This document shows positions 52,282 through 61,857 of a stretch of 64,000 nucleotides of DNA, piece after piece. The notes beneath the pieces are model-generated. The model saw only the letters and a program-made list of their open reading frames with translations, ran no database searches and was not told the DNA's origin. Origin of the DNA: Erythrobacter sp. Alg231-14. GTDB lineage: Bacteria > Pseudomonadota > Alphaproteobacteria > Sphingomonadales > Sphingomonadaceae. The stretch covers positions 682,001 through 746,000 of the forward strand of contig NZ_LT702999.1 of NCBI RefSeq assembly GCF_900149685.1, read 5' to 3'. Every line of letters begins with the position of its first letter. The stretch's first letter is position 1. The position numbers were made by a program, and so were the translations under genes.

Positions 52282-53385
52282 CTATTCTGCGGCTTGCGCC
52301 GTTCCGCCACCTACGCCCAGTCCGGCCGTTTCCGCACCCAATTCGCGCACCAGCCCGGCCAACATAGTGGCCAAGGGCTTCACCGCAGCGGTGGGCATCG
52401 ACAATGCATCATCGAGATAGGTCGATCGGCACACTTCGATTTGTATCGCGTGAATATTGCGCGACGGAGAGGCGTGACGATCCAACACATATCCCCCTGC
52501 ATACGGTCGATTATGCGCCGCAACGCACCCTTGCCTTCCAAGATAGCGAAACGCGCGCGATAGGAGTGAAGAATGGCACGACGCGCCAAACCTATCGCCT
52601 AAGACGATTTGAGGCGCAGGCGCATTGCCATCGCCGTTCACACCAGCAATCGATGAGTGGGACGAGCGCAAAGGGGGCATGGAGTGCAAATCCACCAACA
52701 ATGCCGCGCCCCAAGCGTCACGGATCCGCTCCAGTTCCTGCGACAAGAATTCATGATACGGCCGATGGATTGTGTCGATCCGCTGGTCCAACTCCTCTCG
52801 TGGCAATTTGGAACGCCAAATCTCGCCAAATCCCGGCAAACGGCGTGGGACCAAGCCCAAACCGCTGCGCGCTCGTGCGTTGGATCCAGCAGGCCGTGTC
52901 TGCGGCCTTGTACCGCGGCGACGCGGTCCTGCGATCATATCCCAATCAACATCATCGTGGGCTCGGTTCAAATCGAGCATGGCGCGCGGCGCCTGTGCAA
53001 CCAAAAATCCGGTCCCTGTGGCCCGCGCGATCTCCACTCCGACATCATCGATATGGCGATCTTCGAGACGCAATTGACTCAAATCGGGGTCGCGCATTTG
53101 CGCGAGAGTTTCGCCCGGATACACCCGCCCGGCATGCGGGATCGCGATCAAAACGGGCAACGGCATAGATCGTGGCGCAATATGGACAAAAGCTGGGGTA
53201 ACGCCTGCCCCTTCTCCAGAGTCCGGATCACGTCCGTTTTTACCAGAAACAGAGCCAAATGGCGGTCGAGCGACTAAGGGCCCAACCGAACCACCGCGCG
53301 TCGTGATCAAATCCTTGGCGTTACCTCCGGGGCGTGAGGGAGCGCCGGAGCCGGATGAGCCGAAATGTGGTGGCGTTAACCGCAT
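52282..53385 (-). CDS. N-formylglutamate amidohydrolase family protein
   Basis: A 367-residue member of the N-formylglutamate amidohydrolase (HutG/FGase) family: VLIAIPHAGRVYPGE, LEDRHIDDVGVEIA, APRAMLDLNRAHDD and LLVDLHSMPPL carry the metal ligands, and GGYVLDRHASPSRNIHAIQI the C-terminal region. FGases release formate from N-formylglutamate in histidine breakdown, but no hut genes are nearby, so another acyl-amino acid may be the substrate. The N-terminal about 75 residues before the core are extra and Gly/Ser/Pro-rich; a later start is possible. It is divergent from cpdR, an arrangement seen in other Alphaproteobacteria. Confidence 0.85.
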   Translation of the reverse strand: MRLTPPHFGSSGSGAPSRPGGNAKDLITTRGGSVGPLVARPPFGSVSGKNGRDPDSGEGAGVTPAFVHIAPRSMPLPVLIAIPHAGRVYPGETLAQMRDPDLSQLRLEDRHIDDVGVEIARATGTGFLVAQAPRAMLDLNRAHDDVDWDMIAGPRRRGTRPQTRPAGSNARARSGLGLVPRRLPGFGEIWRSKLPREELDQRIDTIHRPYHEFLSQELERIRDAWGAALLVDLHSMPPLRSSHSSIAGVNGDGNAPAPQIVLGDRFGASCHSSLLSRAFRYLGRQGCVAAHNRPYAGGYVLDRHASPSRNIHAIQIEVCRSTYLDDALSMPTAAVKPLATMLAGLVRELGAETAGLGVGGGTAQAAE

Positions 53386-53601
53386 GGTCAATTTGCTGCC
53401 TGCTTTGGACGTGAGTGTCAAAACATCTGTGAACCAAACGTTTCGACAAAAACACTGCGTATCAGTCCGAGGGCGTGGCTTTTCGACGAACGGCGAAGGA
53501 AAGTGGTGAAATCGGTAAGCAATCGCGTTTACCCGTCTCGAAACAGGTCACTGCAGTGATCTGGGAAAGATTTCTTAAGTGAACGACTGTAGGGAGCCTG
53601 C

Positions 53602-54000
53602 ATGACATCGATTCCTACCAATTCTGCCCCCCGCATCCTCTTGGCCGAGGATGAAGACGCGATGCGCAGCTATCTTGAACGCGCCCTTCACAAAGCGGGC
53701 TATGAAGTCAGCAGCGTCGATCGCGGCACCGATGCGGTGCCATTGCTGGAGACTCAGGAATTTGATCTGTTGCTGTCCGACATTGTGATGCCAGAAATGG
53801 ACGGGATTGAGTTGGCGCAACGATGCGCCGAAGTCAGCCCGCGCACCAAAGTCATGTTTATCACGGGTTTTGCGGCGGTGTCTTTGCGGGCGAGCCGAGA
53901 GCAACCCCATGCAAAAGTCTTGTCGAAACCGTTCCACCTGCGCGATTTGGTGTTGGAAGTGGAACGCGTGTTTGAAGACCAGCAACAAGCCAGCGTCTAA
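53602..54000 (+). CDS. cpdR: CpdR-type single-domain response regulator
   Basis: A 132-residue stand-alone receiver: RILLAEDEDAMRSYLERAL holds the acidic pocket, LLLSDIVMPEMDG the phospho-acceptor Asp60, and AKVLSKPFHLRDLVLEVE the conserved Lys and C-terminal helix. The FITGFAAV and SKPFHLRDL segments match Caulobacter CpdR. Unphosphorylated CpdR primes ClpXP for cell-cycle proteolysis, and its phosphate comes from the CckA-ChpT relay; cckA is present at the end of this window. AGGGAGCC precedes the ATG. The tRNA-Val gene lies 155 bases downstream. Confidence 0.9.
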   Translation: MTSIPTNSAPRILLAEDEDAMRSYLERALHKAGYEVSSVDRGTDAVPLLETQEFDLLLSDIVMPEMDGIELAQRCAEVSPRTKVMFITGFAAVSLRASREQPHAKVLSKPFHLRDLVLEVERVFEDQQQASV

Positions 54001-54155
54001 TCGGCTAAATAGCGGGCGCGCAGGTGATTCTGGGTTCACCCCAAGAAAACGCGGTGCAATTTCATGCACGAATCGCTTGCACACTGATAAACCCTTCGCT
54101 AGTTGCCCGCTTCGCTTTGAAGCCCTAGGGCTGCGAAGCAACAGGACGAACGCGT

Positions 54156-54230
54156 GGGCGTATAGCTCAGTGGTAGAGCACTATGTTGACATCGTAGGGG
54201 TCGGGAGTTCAACTCTCTCTACGCCCACCA
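54156..54230 (+). tRNA. tRNA-Val (anticodon GAC)
   Basis: The 75-base cloverleaf begins GGGCGTA, has the D arm TAGCTCAGTGGTAGAGCA, anticodon stem CTATG/CGTAG around loop TTGACAT, T arm GGGAGTTCAACTCTCTC-like, and ends TACGCCC-A-CCA with CCA encoded. Anticodon GAC reads GUC and GUU valine codons. It follows cpdR, an association known from other Alphaproteobacteria. Confidence 0.96.
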
Positions 54231-54534
54231 TTCGTCCCTTTCCCTTTTTGCATCGATAATCACTGACGTAAGGCATCAGCCGGTCGTACGGCGACCTGCG
54301 TGACCGTCTTTCGCTCGACATTACACTGTGCGCCGCGGCTTCCGTGGCTGCAAACGGTCAAAACGGCCCCAAAATGCCGCAAAAACCAATCAATCAGAGT
54401 GTCAAAGCGCCAGATTCGACATTAGCCGCTCCCCCGGTCTTGCGCCCGCTCCCACCTCTGCTAGAGCGCGCAGCAGGGATCACATCAGACATTGATGTTG
54501 TGTACAGTCACTCGAAAGGGATGAGGCGCCAGCC
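54231..54534 (+). promoter_or_regulatory. Upstream region of icd
   Basis: This 304-base gap follows tRNA-Val, begins with a TTCGTCCCTTTCCCTTTTTG stretch that may help end the tRNA transcript, and must hold the icd promoter. I see GAAAGGGATGAGG shortly before the icd ATG, serving as ribosome binding region, but no promoter pair with good spacing, no RNA gene and no credible ORF. Confidence 0.35.
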
Positions 54535-55755
54535 ATGCAAAAAATTCAGGTCAAAAACCCAGTCGTCGAACTCGATGGCGATGAGATGACGAAGATCATC
54601 TGGCAATGGATCCGCGAGCGGCTGATCCTCCCATATCTCGACGTTGACCTTAAATATTACGACCTCTCAATCGAAAAACGCGACGAGACCGACGATCAAA
54701 TCACGATCGATGCGGCCAACGCGATTCAAGAACATGGCGTTGGCGTGAAATGCGCAACCATCACGCCGGATGAAGAACGCGTCGAGGAATTCGACCTTAA
54801 GAAGATGTGGCGTTCGCCAAATGGCACGATCCGCAACATCCTTGGTGGTGTTGTTTTCCGTGAACCAATCGTCATCGACAATGTGCCGCGCCTTGTGCCG
54901 GGTTGGACCCATCCGATTGTTGTTGGTCGCCACGCATTTGGTGACCAATATCGCGCAACCGACACATTGATCCCGGGCCCGGGTAAGCTGCGTTTGGTGT
55001 ATGAAGGCACCGACGGCACCAAGCTTGATCTTGATGTGTTTGAATTCGAATCATCGGGCATCGCGATGGCGATGTACAACCTCGACGATTCTATCCGCGC
55101 CTTTGCCCGCGCATCGATGAATTACGGCCTTGATCGCAAATGGCCTGTTTATCTGTCGACCAAGAACACGATCATGAAAGCCTATGATGGCCGGTTCAAA
55201 GATCTGTTCGAAGAAGTGTTCGAAGCAGAATTCAAAGACAAGTTTGAAGAAGCAGGCATCACTTATGAACACCGCTTGATCGATGACATGGTCGCGGCGG
55301 CTCTCAAATGGAGCGGTAAGTTCGTTTGGGCATGTAAAAACTATGACGGCGACGTTCAATCGGACACGGTCGCTCAAGGTTTCGGCTCACTCGGCCTGAT
55401 GACATCTGTTTTGATGACACCTGATGGCAAGACCATCGAAGCCGAAGCAGCACACGGCACCGTTACACGCCACTTCCGTCAGCATGAGCAGGGCAAGGCA
55501 ACGTCGACCAACCCGATTGCATCAATCTTCGCGTGGACGCGCGGCCTGATGTATCGCGGCAAGTTCGATGAAACACCCGATGTGGTGAAATTCGCCGAAA
55601 CGCTTGAACGTGTTTGCATCGAAACCGTCGAAAAAGGTCAAATGACCAAGGATCTCGCCTTGCTCATCGGCCCAAGCCAAAACTGGCTGACGACTGAGCA
55701 ATTCTTTGAAGCGATCGTTCAAAACCTCGAAACCGAAATGAAAAGCTGGTCGTAA
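54535..55755 (+). CDS. icd: NADP-dependent isocitrate dehydrogenase (eukaryotic-type)
   Basis: This TCA-cycle enzyme converts isocitrate to 2-oxoglutarate with NADP. The 406-residue sequence, [56 protein letters not shown] and [20 protein letters not shown], is of the homodimeric class II type shared with mitochondria and other Alphaproteobacteria, not the E. coli type. The NADP-specific [20 protein letters not shown] segment is present. Length is normal. It is monocistronic, followed by a hairpin. Confidence 0.97.
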   Translation: MQKIQVKNPVVELDGDEMTKIIWQWIRERLILPYLDVDLKYYDLSIEKRDETDDQITIDAANAIQEHGVGVKCATITPDEERVEEFDLKKMWRSPNGTIRNILGGVVFREPIVIDNVPRLVPGWTHPIVVGRHAFGDQYRATDTLIPGPGKLRLVYEGTDGTKLDLDVFEFESSGIAMAMYNLDDSIRAFARASMNYGLDRKWPVYLSTKNTIMKAYDGRFKDLFEEVFEAEFKDKFEEAGITYEHRLIDDMVAAALKWSGKFVWACKNYDGDVQSDTVAQGFGSLGLMTSVLMTPDGKTIEAEAAHGTVTRHFRQHEQGKATSTNPIASIFAWTRGLMYRGKFDETPDVVKFAETLERVCIETVEKGQMTKDLALLIGPSQNWLTTEQFFEAIVQNLETEMKSWS

Positions 55756-55811
55756 ATTGGCCTGGATGGGTGGTTCCGCCGCCCGTCCACATTTTCAACA
55801 TAGAATTCATG

Positions 55812-55845
55812 GGGCGGCTGTTCGATCCGAATGGCCGCCCTATTT
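55812..55845 (+). terminator. Probable terminator after icd
   Basis: GGGCGGC (55812-55818) pairs with GCCGCCC (55834-55840), and inside it TTCG pairs with CGAA, giving a long interrupted hairpin followed by TATTTGTT. The T run is broken, so strength is uncertain. Confidence 0.55.
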
Positions 55846-55949
55846 GTTGGACGATTGGATCGCCCTGACCCGTTCAATGTGCAAACCCTCGTTGATCAAC
55901 AATCGCCGCAATCCGTGACACAATCGACAAGGAAGGCTAATCGCATCCT

Positions 55950-57722
55950 ATGGCAGGCGAACTGACCCTTTCTCCGGTAATGTCCGATGCGCTCGTGATT
56001 TTGGGGTCGGCGGGCATTGTGATCCCCGTGTTTGCGCGTTTTCGCATCACGCCAATCATCGGTTTTATCCTAATCGGAATTCTGATTGGTCCCTATGGAT
56101 TGGGGACTCTGGTCAATCGCGTCCCCTGGCTTAGCCATATTACGATTTCTGATCCGGACCGATTAACGCCGTTCGCCGATTTTGGGATCATCTTGTTGCT
56201 GTTTGCGATCGGGCTGGAATTGTCATTCAACCGCCTATGGCAATTGCGCCGCCTCGTATTTGGTTTGGGCAGTTTGGAACTGCTGATCATCGGCAGCGTG
56301 TCGGCCGCCTTCTTTGGCTATTACAGCGGGATGAACACGACAGCGGCGCTCGCCTTGGGCTTTGCCTTGGCGTTCTCTTCGACCGCGATTGTGCTGCCAA
56401 TATCGGGGACCCGTTCGCCGGTTGGACGCGCCGCATTGTCGATGTTGTTGTTCGAAGACATCATGATCGTGCCGATCATCTTCATCCTCGGCGCGCTCGC
56501 CCCCAACGCAGCCACGGACGGCATGAGCGGGTTGACGACGACATTGGTGCAAGGGGGCATTGTCATCATCGCCCTATTGGTGATCGGCCGATTCGCCCTT
56601 CCCCGCCTGTTTAGCCAAGCCGCACGCACCAAGAGCCCCGAGCTGTTTTTGGCGGCGTCTTTGCTGGTTGTGATCGGCGCCAGTTTGGCCACCGCAGCGA
56701 CCGGCCTTTCCCCGATTGTGGGCGCGTTGATTGCCGGATTGTTGATCGCGGAAACGGAATATCACGGCGAAGTCGAATCGATCATGCAGCCGTTTAAGGG
56801 GCTCGCTTTGGGTGTCTTCCTCATCACAATCGGGATGAGTATCGATGTGATGGAGATCTGGCGCAACCTGGGTGAGATTTTCGCCGCCGTGGTCGGAGTC
56901 TTGGTGTTCAAGGCAATCATCACGGGCTGTTTGCTCAAATTGATGGGTGCCCGCCGCAGCACAGCGACTGAAACTGGGGTCTTAATGGCCAGCCCCAGCG
57001 AAACATCATTGATCGTGCTGGCCGCCGCGACCAGCGCTTTGGTCATCGACGTAGAAACGGCCCAGTTCTGGCAGATTGTGACCGCCATCGGGCTTACGAT
57101 TACGCCGGTTCTGGCCAAACTGGGCCGGGTCATTGCGCGGCGCGTCGAAGCTGTGCCCGAATTGCCCGATGGCGATGAAAGCGAGGCGCGCACGATCATC
57201 ATTGGCGGCGGCCGGGTCGGTCGACTGATTGCCGATATGCTGGTCACGCACGATCAACCCTATGTCATTCTCGATTCCGATCCCGATATGATCGACAACG
57301 CCAAGCGCGACGGATATCGCGCAGCCTTTGGTGATGCCGCGCGCGGCGATGCGTTGTCCCGTCTTGGCATTGAAAAGGCACCGGCTTTGGTCCTGTCGAT
57401 GGACGAACCCGTCTTGGCCCAGCGTCTTGTGGCCAAATTGCGCGGCGAATATCCCGATTTGCTTATCGTGGCCCGCGCCCGCGACACCGATCACGCTGCG
57501 TCTCTCTACCGGGCTGGCGCAAGCCATTCGGTGCCAGAGAACCTGGAAAGCTCCTTGCAGCTATCCGAAGCGGTGTTGGTCGATATTGGCGTGGCGATGG
57601 GACCCGTTATCGCATCAATCCACGCGAAACGGGACGAATATCGCGAACGGTTGGAGGTGGATGGGGGCCTCAATCAAAAACCAAAGTTAAGGACGTCAGC
57701 AGCCGATCCCGACCCGGCGTAG
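55950..57722 (+). CDS. CPA2 family cation:proton antiporter with RCK domain (KefB/YbaL-like)
   Basis: A 590-residue membrane antiporter. The first about 390 residues hold 12 or so helices with the CPA2 motifs FADFGIILLLFAIGLELSF and LALGFALAFSSTAIVLPI; the C-terminal part is a cytoplasmic RCK_N domain opening RTIIIGGGRVGRLIADML, with the acidic strand end VILDSDPDM for nucleotide binding, and ends in a short tail. Members exchange K+ or Na+ for protons and are gated by nucleotides or glutathione adducts. It follows icd after a probable terminator and converges on alaS. Confidence 0.9.
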   Translation: MAGELTLSPVMSDALVILGSAGIVIPVFARFRITPIIGFILIGILIGPYGLGTLVNRVPWLSHITISDPDRLTPFADFGIILLLFAIGLELSFNRLWQLRRLVFGLGSLELLIIGSVSAAFFGYYSGMNTTAALALGFALAFSSTAIVLPISGTRSPVGRAALSMLLFEDIMIVPIIFILGALAPNAATDGMSGLTTTLVQGGIVIIALLVIGRFALPRLFSQAARTKSPELFLAASLLVVIGASLATAATGLSPIVGALIAGLLIAETEYHGEVESIMQPFKGLALGVFLITIGMSIDVMEIWRNLGEIFAAVVGVLVFKAIITGCLLKLMGARRSTATETGVLMASPSETSLIVLAAATSALVIDVETAQFWQIVTAIGLTITPVLAKLGRVIARRVEAVPELPDGDESEARTIIIGGGRVGRLIADMLVTHDQPYVILDSDPDMIDNAKRDGYRAAFGDAARGDALSRLGIEKAPALVLSMDEPVLAQRLVAKLRGEYPDLLIVARARDTDHAASLYRAGASHSVPENLESSLQLSEAVLVDIGVAMGPVIASIHAKRDEYRERLEVDGGLNQKPKLRTSAADPDPA

Positions 57723-57730
57723 CCGAACAG

Positions 57731-60391
57731 CTACCCGGCCAAAACTTGCTTTACCGCTGCGATCGCATCGGCACCTTTTGAGCCATCTGGTCCACCGCCT
57801 TGCGCCATGTCAGGGCGACCGCCGCCACCCTTCCCTCCAAGAGCCTCAACGCCTTTGCGCACAAGATCAACCGCGCTGAAACGGTCGGTTAGGTCATCGG
57901 TAACAGCCGCAGCAATGCTGGCCTTTCCGTCATTCACAGCGACAATCGTTGCAACACCAGATCCAAGTCGTGCCTTCGTTTCGTCCAGCAATGGGCGCAG
58001 CTCCTTAGGGCTCAACCCCTCGAGCACTTGCCCGCTGAATGCGATCCCGGCCACCTCTTCGTCACCGCCGCCTTCAGCCCCGGTCGCAGCTCCGCCACCA
58101 CCAAGGGCAAGCGCCTTCTTCGCTTCGGCCAATTCCTTTTCAAGCCGCTTACGCTCTTCAAGCAAAGCAGTGATCCGAGCAGGGACTTCTTCCGGCGTGG
58201 CACGAATTACGCCTGCGGCAGACTTCAACGCCTCTTCGCGCCCAACCAGCCAATTGCGCGCGGCATCACCTGTGAGAGCCTCAATTCGGCGGACACCAGA
58301 CGAAACCGCGCTTTCAGAGATGATCCGAAACACCCCAATGTCGCCCGTCGCATTCACATGAGTTCCGCCGCACAATTCAACCGAATAACTTAGTCCACCA
58401 TCATTGGCGCGGCCCATGGAAAGGACGCGGACTTCATCGCCATACTTCTCTCCAAATAGGGCAAGCGCGCCCGCCTCAACGGCGTCATCGGGGCTCATCA
58501 ATCGCGTCGCAACCGGCTCATTGGCGAGGATTTCCGCGTTCACTTGCGCCTCGATCGCGGTGACTTCATCAAGGTCGAGCGCTTTGGGATGGGAGAAATC
58601 GAAGCGCAGACGATCCTGTGCAACCATCGACCCTTTCTGCGTTACGTGATTGCCCAATTGATTGCGCAATGCCGCATGCACCAGATGGGTGGCGGAGTGG
58701 TTTGCGCGAATCTGTGATCGACGTTCACTATCAACTTCCAATTGTACGTTGTCGCCGACCGACACCGTGCCGGCCGATATGGCACAATGATGCGCGTGCA
58801 GTCGGCCAAGCGGCTTGCTTGTATCCGTAACAGTTGCGGCCAACCCGCCGGGCATGCTGATCGTGCCGGTGTCGCCCGTTTGCCCACCGCTTTCACCGTA
58901 GAACGGCGTTTGATTGGTCAGGATTACAACGTCTTCGCCTGCTTTGGCCGATGCAACTTCGTCGCCATCTTTGACAATGGCAACGACTGTCCCCTCGCCC
59001 GAAGTGGACGAATAACCTGTGAATTCACTGGCGCCTTCACGCTCTGCGATGTCAAACCAGACCTCTCCCGAAGCCGCCTCGCCTGACCCTTTCCAAGCCG
59101 CACGGGCCGACGCCTTTTGACGCTCCATTGCGCCATCAAATCCAGTTCGATCAACGCTGATCCCGCGCGCACGAAGCGCATCTTCGGTTAGGTCGTATGG
59201 AAAACCGTACGTGTCGTAGAGTTTGAACGCGGTTTCGCCGTTAAGTTCTCCGCCAGACGACATATCGCCCGTTGCCTCATCCAACAGCTTGAGTCCCTTA
59301 TCGAGAGTTTTGCGGAATTGTGTTTCCTCTCTCAACAGCACTTCTTCGATCAACGCCTGACCGCGCACAAGCTCCGGGTAAGCCTGTCCCATTTCGGTCA
59401 CGAGCGAAGGAACAAGCCGATGCATCAACGGTTCACCCGCTCCCAAAAGGTGCGCGTGTCGCATGGCGCGGCGCATAATCCGCCGCAAAACATATCCGCG
59501 CCCCTCATTGGAAGGCAGCACACCATCCGCCATCAGAAATGATGTGGAACGCAGGTGGTCGGCTATAATCCGGTGAGAACCAGCATTGGCCCCTGCGGCG
59601 GCGACGTTTGTATGGTTCTCCGATGCAGCGATCAAGGCCTTGAACGTGTCGATATCGTAGTTGTCATGCACGCCCTGCATAACGGCTGCGATCCGTTCCA
59701 GACCCATTCCGGTATCGATTGAAGGGCTGGGCAAGTCGCGGCGGACGCCGTCGGCCGCTTGGTCGAATTGCATGAAGACCAGGTTCCAGATTTCGATGAA
59801 CCGATCGCCGTCTTCGTCTGGACTGCCCGGAGGGCCGCCGGCGATGTGTTCGCCGTGATCGAAGAAGATCTCTGAGCTTGGCCCGCACGGTCCGGTTTCG
59901 CCCATCGACCAAAAATTGTCGTTGGTGGCGATGCGGATGATACGATCATCGGGCAATCCTGCAATCTTGCGCCACATATCGAAGGCTTCATCGTCAGTGT
60001 GGTAAACCGTTACCAGCAATTTGTCGGCAGGCAGGCCCCATTCGCGTGTGAGAAGCGTCCACGCATTTTCAATCGCCTGTTCTTTGAAATAATCCCCAAA
60101 GGAGAAATTTCCAAGCATCTCAAAAAAGGTGTGATGACGCGCGGTGTAGCCAACATTGTCCAAGTCGTTGTGCTTACCACCGGCACGAACACATTTTTGC
60201 GAAGACGTCGCACGCGGTGCGGGCGGTGTTTCCAGACCGGTGAAGACATTCTTGAACGGAACCATACCCGCATTGACGAACATCAATGTGGGATCGTTGT
60301 ACGGAACCAACGGTGCGCTTGGCACCGGCGCGTGATCCTTTCCTGAGAAGAAATCCAGAAAGGAGCGGCGAATGTCATTAGTCGAAGTCAT
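57731..60391 (-). CDS. alaS: Alanine-tRNA ligase
   Basis: AlaRS charges tRNA-Ala and edits mis-acylated Ser and Gly. The 886-residue protein has the class II core ([40 protein letters not shown]), the editing site motifs [16 protein letters not shown] and [13 protein letters not shown], and the C-terminal domain with a Gly-rich loop [13 protein letters not shown]. Length is normal. It converges on the antiporter gene and lies downstream of recA on the same strand, with about 250 bases between. Confidence 0.97.
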   Translation of the reverse strand: MTSTNDIRRSFLDFFSGKDHAPVPSAPLVPYNDPTLMFVNAGMVPFKNVFTGLETPPAPRATSSQKCVRAGGKHNDLDNVGYTARHHTFFEMLGNFSFGDYFKEQAIENAWTLLTREWGLPADKLLVTVYHTDDEAFDMWRKIAGLPDDRIIRIATNDNFWSMGETGPCGPSSEIFFDHGEHIAGGPPGSPDEDGDRFIEIWNLVFMQFDQAADGVRRDLPSPSIDTGMGLERIAAVMQGVHDNYDIDTFKALIAASENHTNVAAAGANAGSHRIIADHLRSTSFLMADGVLPSNEGRGYVLRRIMRRAMRHAHLLGAGEPLMHRLVPSLVTEMGQAYPELVRGQALIEEVLLREETQFRKTLDKGLKLLDEATGDMSSGGELNGETAFKLYDTYGFPYDLTEDALRARGISVDRTGFDGAMERQKASARAAWKGSGEAASGEVWFDIAEREGASEFTGYSSTSGEGTVVAIVKDGDEVASAKAGEDVVILTNQTPFYGESGGQTGDTGTISMPGGLAATVTDTSKPLGRLHAHHCAISAGTVSVGDNVQLEVDSERRSQIRANHSATHLVHAALRNQLGNHVTQKGSMVAQDRLRFDFSHPKALDLDEVTAIEAQVNAEILANEPVATRLMSPDDAVEAGALALFGEKYGDEVRVLSMGRANDGGLSYSVELCGGTHVNATGDIGVFRIISESAVSSGVRRIEALTGDAARNWLVGREEALKSAAGVIRATPEEVPARITALLEERKRLEKELAEAKKALALGGGGAATGAEGGGDEEVAGIAFSGQVLEGLSPKELRPLLDETKARLGSGVATIVAVNDGKASIAAAVTDDLTDRFSAVDLVRKGVEALGGKGGGGRPDMAQGGGPDGSKGADAIAAVKQVLAG

Positions 60392-60642
60392 GCAATGTCA
60401 GTTAAGCAATGCATGAGGTCTCGACAAGCCAAAGCGTGAGCCAAATGAACCATTCTGGCCAAAGCAATTGTGGACCGTTTCGGCAGAAGCACGCTGCCGC
60501 GAGGGTCGCCGCCCAAAACACTCCCGAACACAAACGAAAAACCGACGTGAACCGCGCCTCTCGGGGGAGAGACAGTCCACGCCGGTATTCCGGTTGTTCG
60601 AGCGCGCGGTCAAAGCGTGACCGCGAATTGCCCGCTTGAGGA

Positions 60643-61707
60643 TCAGCCTTCGGGGTCCGCGTCCGGCCCTGTCATCATTTCCTCGGCGACCTCATCGGTT
60701 TTACCGCGAATGGCGGCTTCCAATTTGTCGCAAACTTCTGGGTTTTCCATGAGGTAAGTCTTGGAATTTTCACGGCCTTGCCCGATACGCACGCTGTCAT
60801 AGGAATACCAGCTACCTGATTTTTCCACGATGCCTGCTTTCACACCAAGATCGAGAATCTCGCCACGTTTTGAGATCCCTTGACCATACATGATGTCAAA
60901 TTCGACCTGTTTAAACGGCGGAGCGACCTTGTTCTTGACCACTTTCACACGGGTCGAGTTGCCAATCACCTCGTCGCGATCTTTGATTTGACCGGTGCGG
61001 CGAATGTCGAGACGAACAGAGGCGTAAAATTTCAAAGCGTTGCCGCCCGTCGTCGTTTCAGGGTTACCGTACATCACGCCAATTTTCATGCGAAGTTGGT
61101 TGATGAAGATCACCATACATTTCGAACGGTTGATCGAACCTGTCAGTTTACGCAAAGATTGTGACATCAATCGCGCCTGAAGCCCGACATGCGAGTCGCC
61201 CATTTCGCCTTCGATTTCGGCCCGTGGGACAAGCGCCGCAACCGAATCGACGACCAACACATCCACCGCGTTCGAGCGAACCAAAGTGTCGGTGATTTCC
61301 AACGCTTGCTCCCCTGTATCGGGTTGCGAGACAATCAATTCATCAATGTCGACACCAAGCTTTTTTGCATAGACGGGATCGAGCGCGTGTTCCGCATCGA
61401 CAAATGCAGCCGTACCGCCGGCCTTTTGCGCCTCTGCGATCACATGCAACGCCAATGTAGTCTTGCCCGAGCTTTCAGGGCCGTACACTTCGATGACGCG
61501 TCCTTTGGGCAGGCCGCCAATACCAAGAGCAATGTCCAATCCCAGCGAGCCGGTCGAAATAGCTTCAACCTCCATCGCCTCTTTCGAACCCAGCTTCATG
61601 GCGGAGCCTTTGCCGAACGCCCGATCAATCTGAGCGAGTGCAGCATCGAGTGCTTTTTGACGATCCACGCCTTTTTCCTTCTCTACTAATTTCAATTGAG
61701 TAGGCAT
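60643..61707 (-). CDS. recA: Recombinase RecA
   Basis: RecA forms the strand-exchange filament and triggers LexA self-cleavage. The 354-residue protein shows the Walker [17 protein letters not shown], the mobile loop [38 protein letters not shown] and the normal C-terminal domain with an acidic end. The ATG at 61707 gives [20 protein letters not shown], a usual alphaproteobacterial N terminus. A LexA box lies about 120 bases upstream, overlapping a promoter -35 element. Confidence 0.98.
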   Translation of the reverse strand: MPTQLKLVEKEKGVDRQKALDAALAQIDRAFGKGSAMKLGSKEAMEVEAISTGSLGLDIALGIGGLPKGRVIEVYGPESSGKTTLALHVIAEAQKAGGTAAFVDAEHALDPVYAKKLGVDIDELIVSQPDTGEQALEITDTLVRSNAVDVLVVDSVAALVPRAEIEGEMGDSHVGLQARLMSQSLRKLTGSINRSKCMVIFINQLRMKIGVMYGNPETTTGGNALKFYASVRLDIRRTGQIKDRDEVIGNSTRVKVVKNKVAPPFKQVEFDIMYGQGISKRGEILDLGVKAGIVEKSGSWYSYDSVRIGQGRENSKTYLMENPEVCDKLEAAIRGKTDEVAEEMMTGPDADPEG

Positions 61708-61799
61708 CGCACGCGCTCCTTCACTTTCCTAGGTTGGTTATTGAGTTTTAACCGACCTTTGGGTTGGGAAAGCCCCTTTGGCGCCCCCTGTTGGAATCA

Positions 61800-61828
61800 C
61801 ATGTACCCAGTTTGTTCCAAAAGAACAA
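61800..61828 (-). promoter_or_regulatory. Probable recA promoter
   Basis: On the minus strand TTGTTC (61828-61823) is followed after exactly 17 bases by TACATG (61805-61800), an acceptable sigma-70-type pair with start near 61793 and an 85-base leader. The -35 element is part of the LexA box, the expected layout for repression. Confidence 0.6.
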
Positions 61829-61837
61829 GTGTGGAAC
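61823..61837 (-). promoter_or_regulatory. LexA (SOS) box upstream of recA
   Basis: GAAC-AAGTGTG-GAAC on the plus strand, which is GTTC-N7-GTTC on the recA strand, is a perfect match to the direct-repeat LexA operator of Alphaproteobacteria. A further GTTC at 61814-61817 forms an inverted repeat with the first half. Confidence 0.85.
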
Positions 61838-61857
61838 AAAAATTATTTTGGATTGCG

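Noticed and set aside
53375..53400. A TTAACC near the cpdR/hydrolase promoter region, considered as a CtrA site.
   Set aside because: The second TTAA half-site at the required seven-base spacing is missing.
54344..54589. An 81-codon plus-strand frame before and into icd.
   Set aside because: It overlaps the icd start in another frame, has no ribosome binding site and an unremarkable composition.
60605..60625. A perfect 8-pair hairpin (CGCGGTCA/TGACCGCG) between recA and alaS, considered as recA terminator.
   Set aside because: No T run follows it on the recA strand, so intrinsic termination is unlikely; it could be an operator or a Rho-related site, but there is no evidence.
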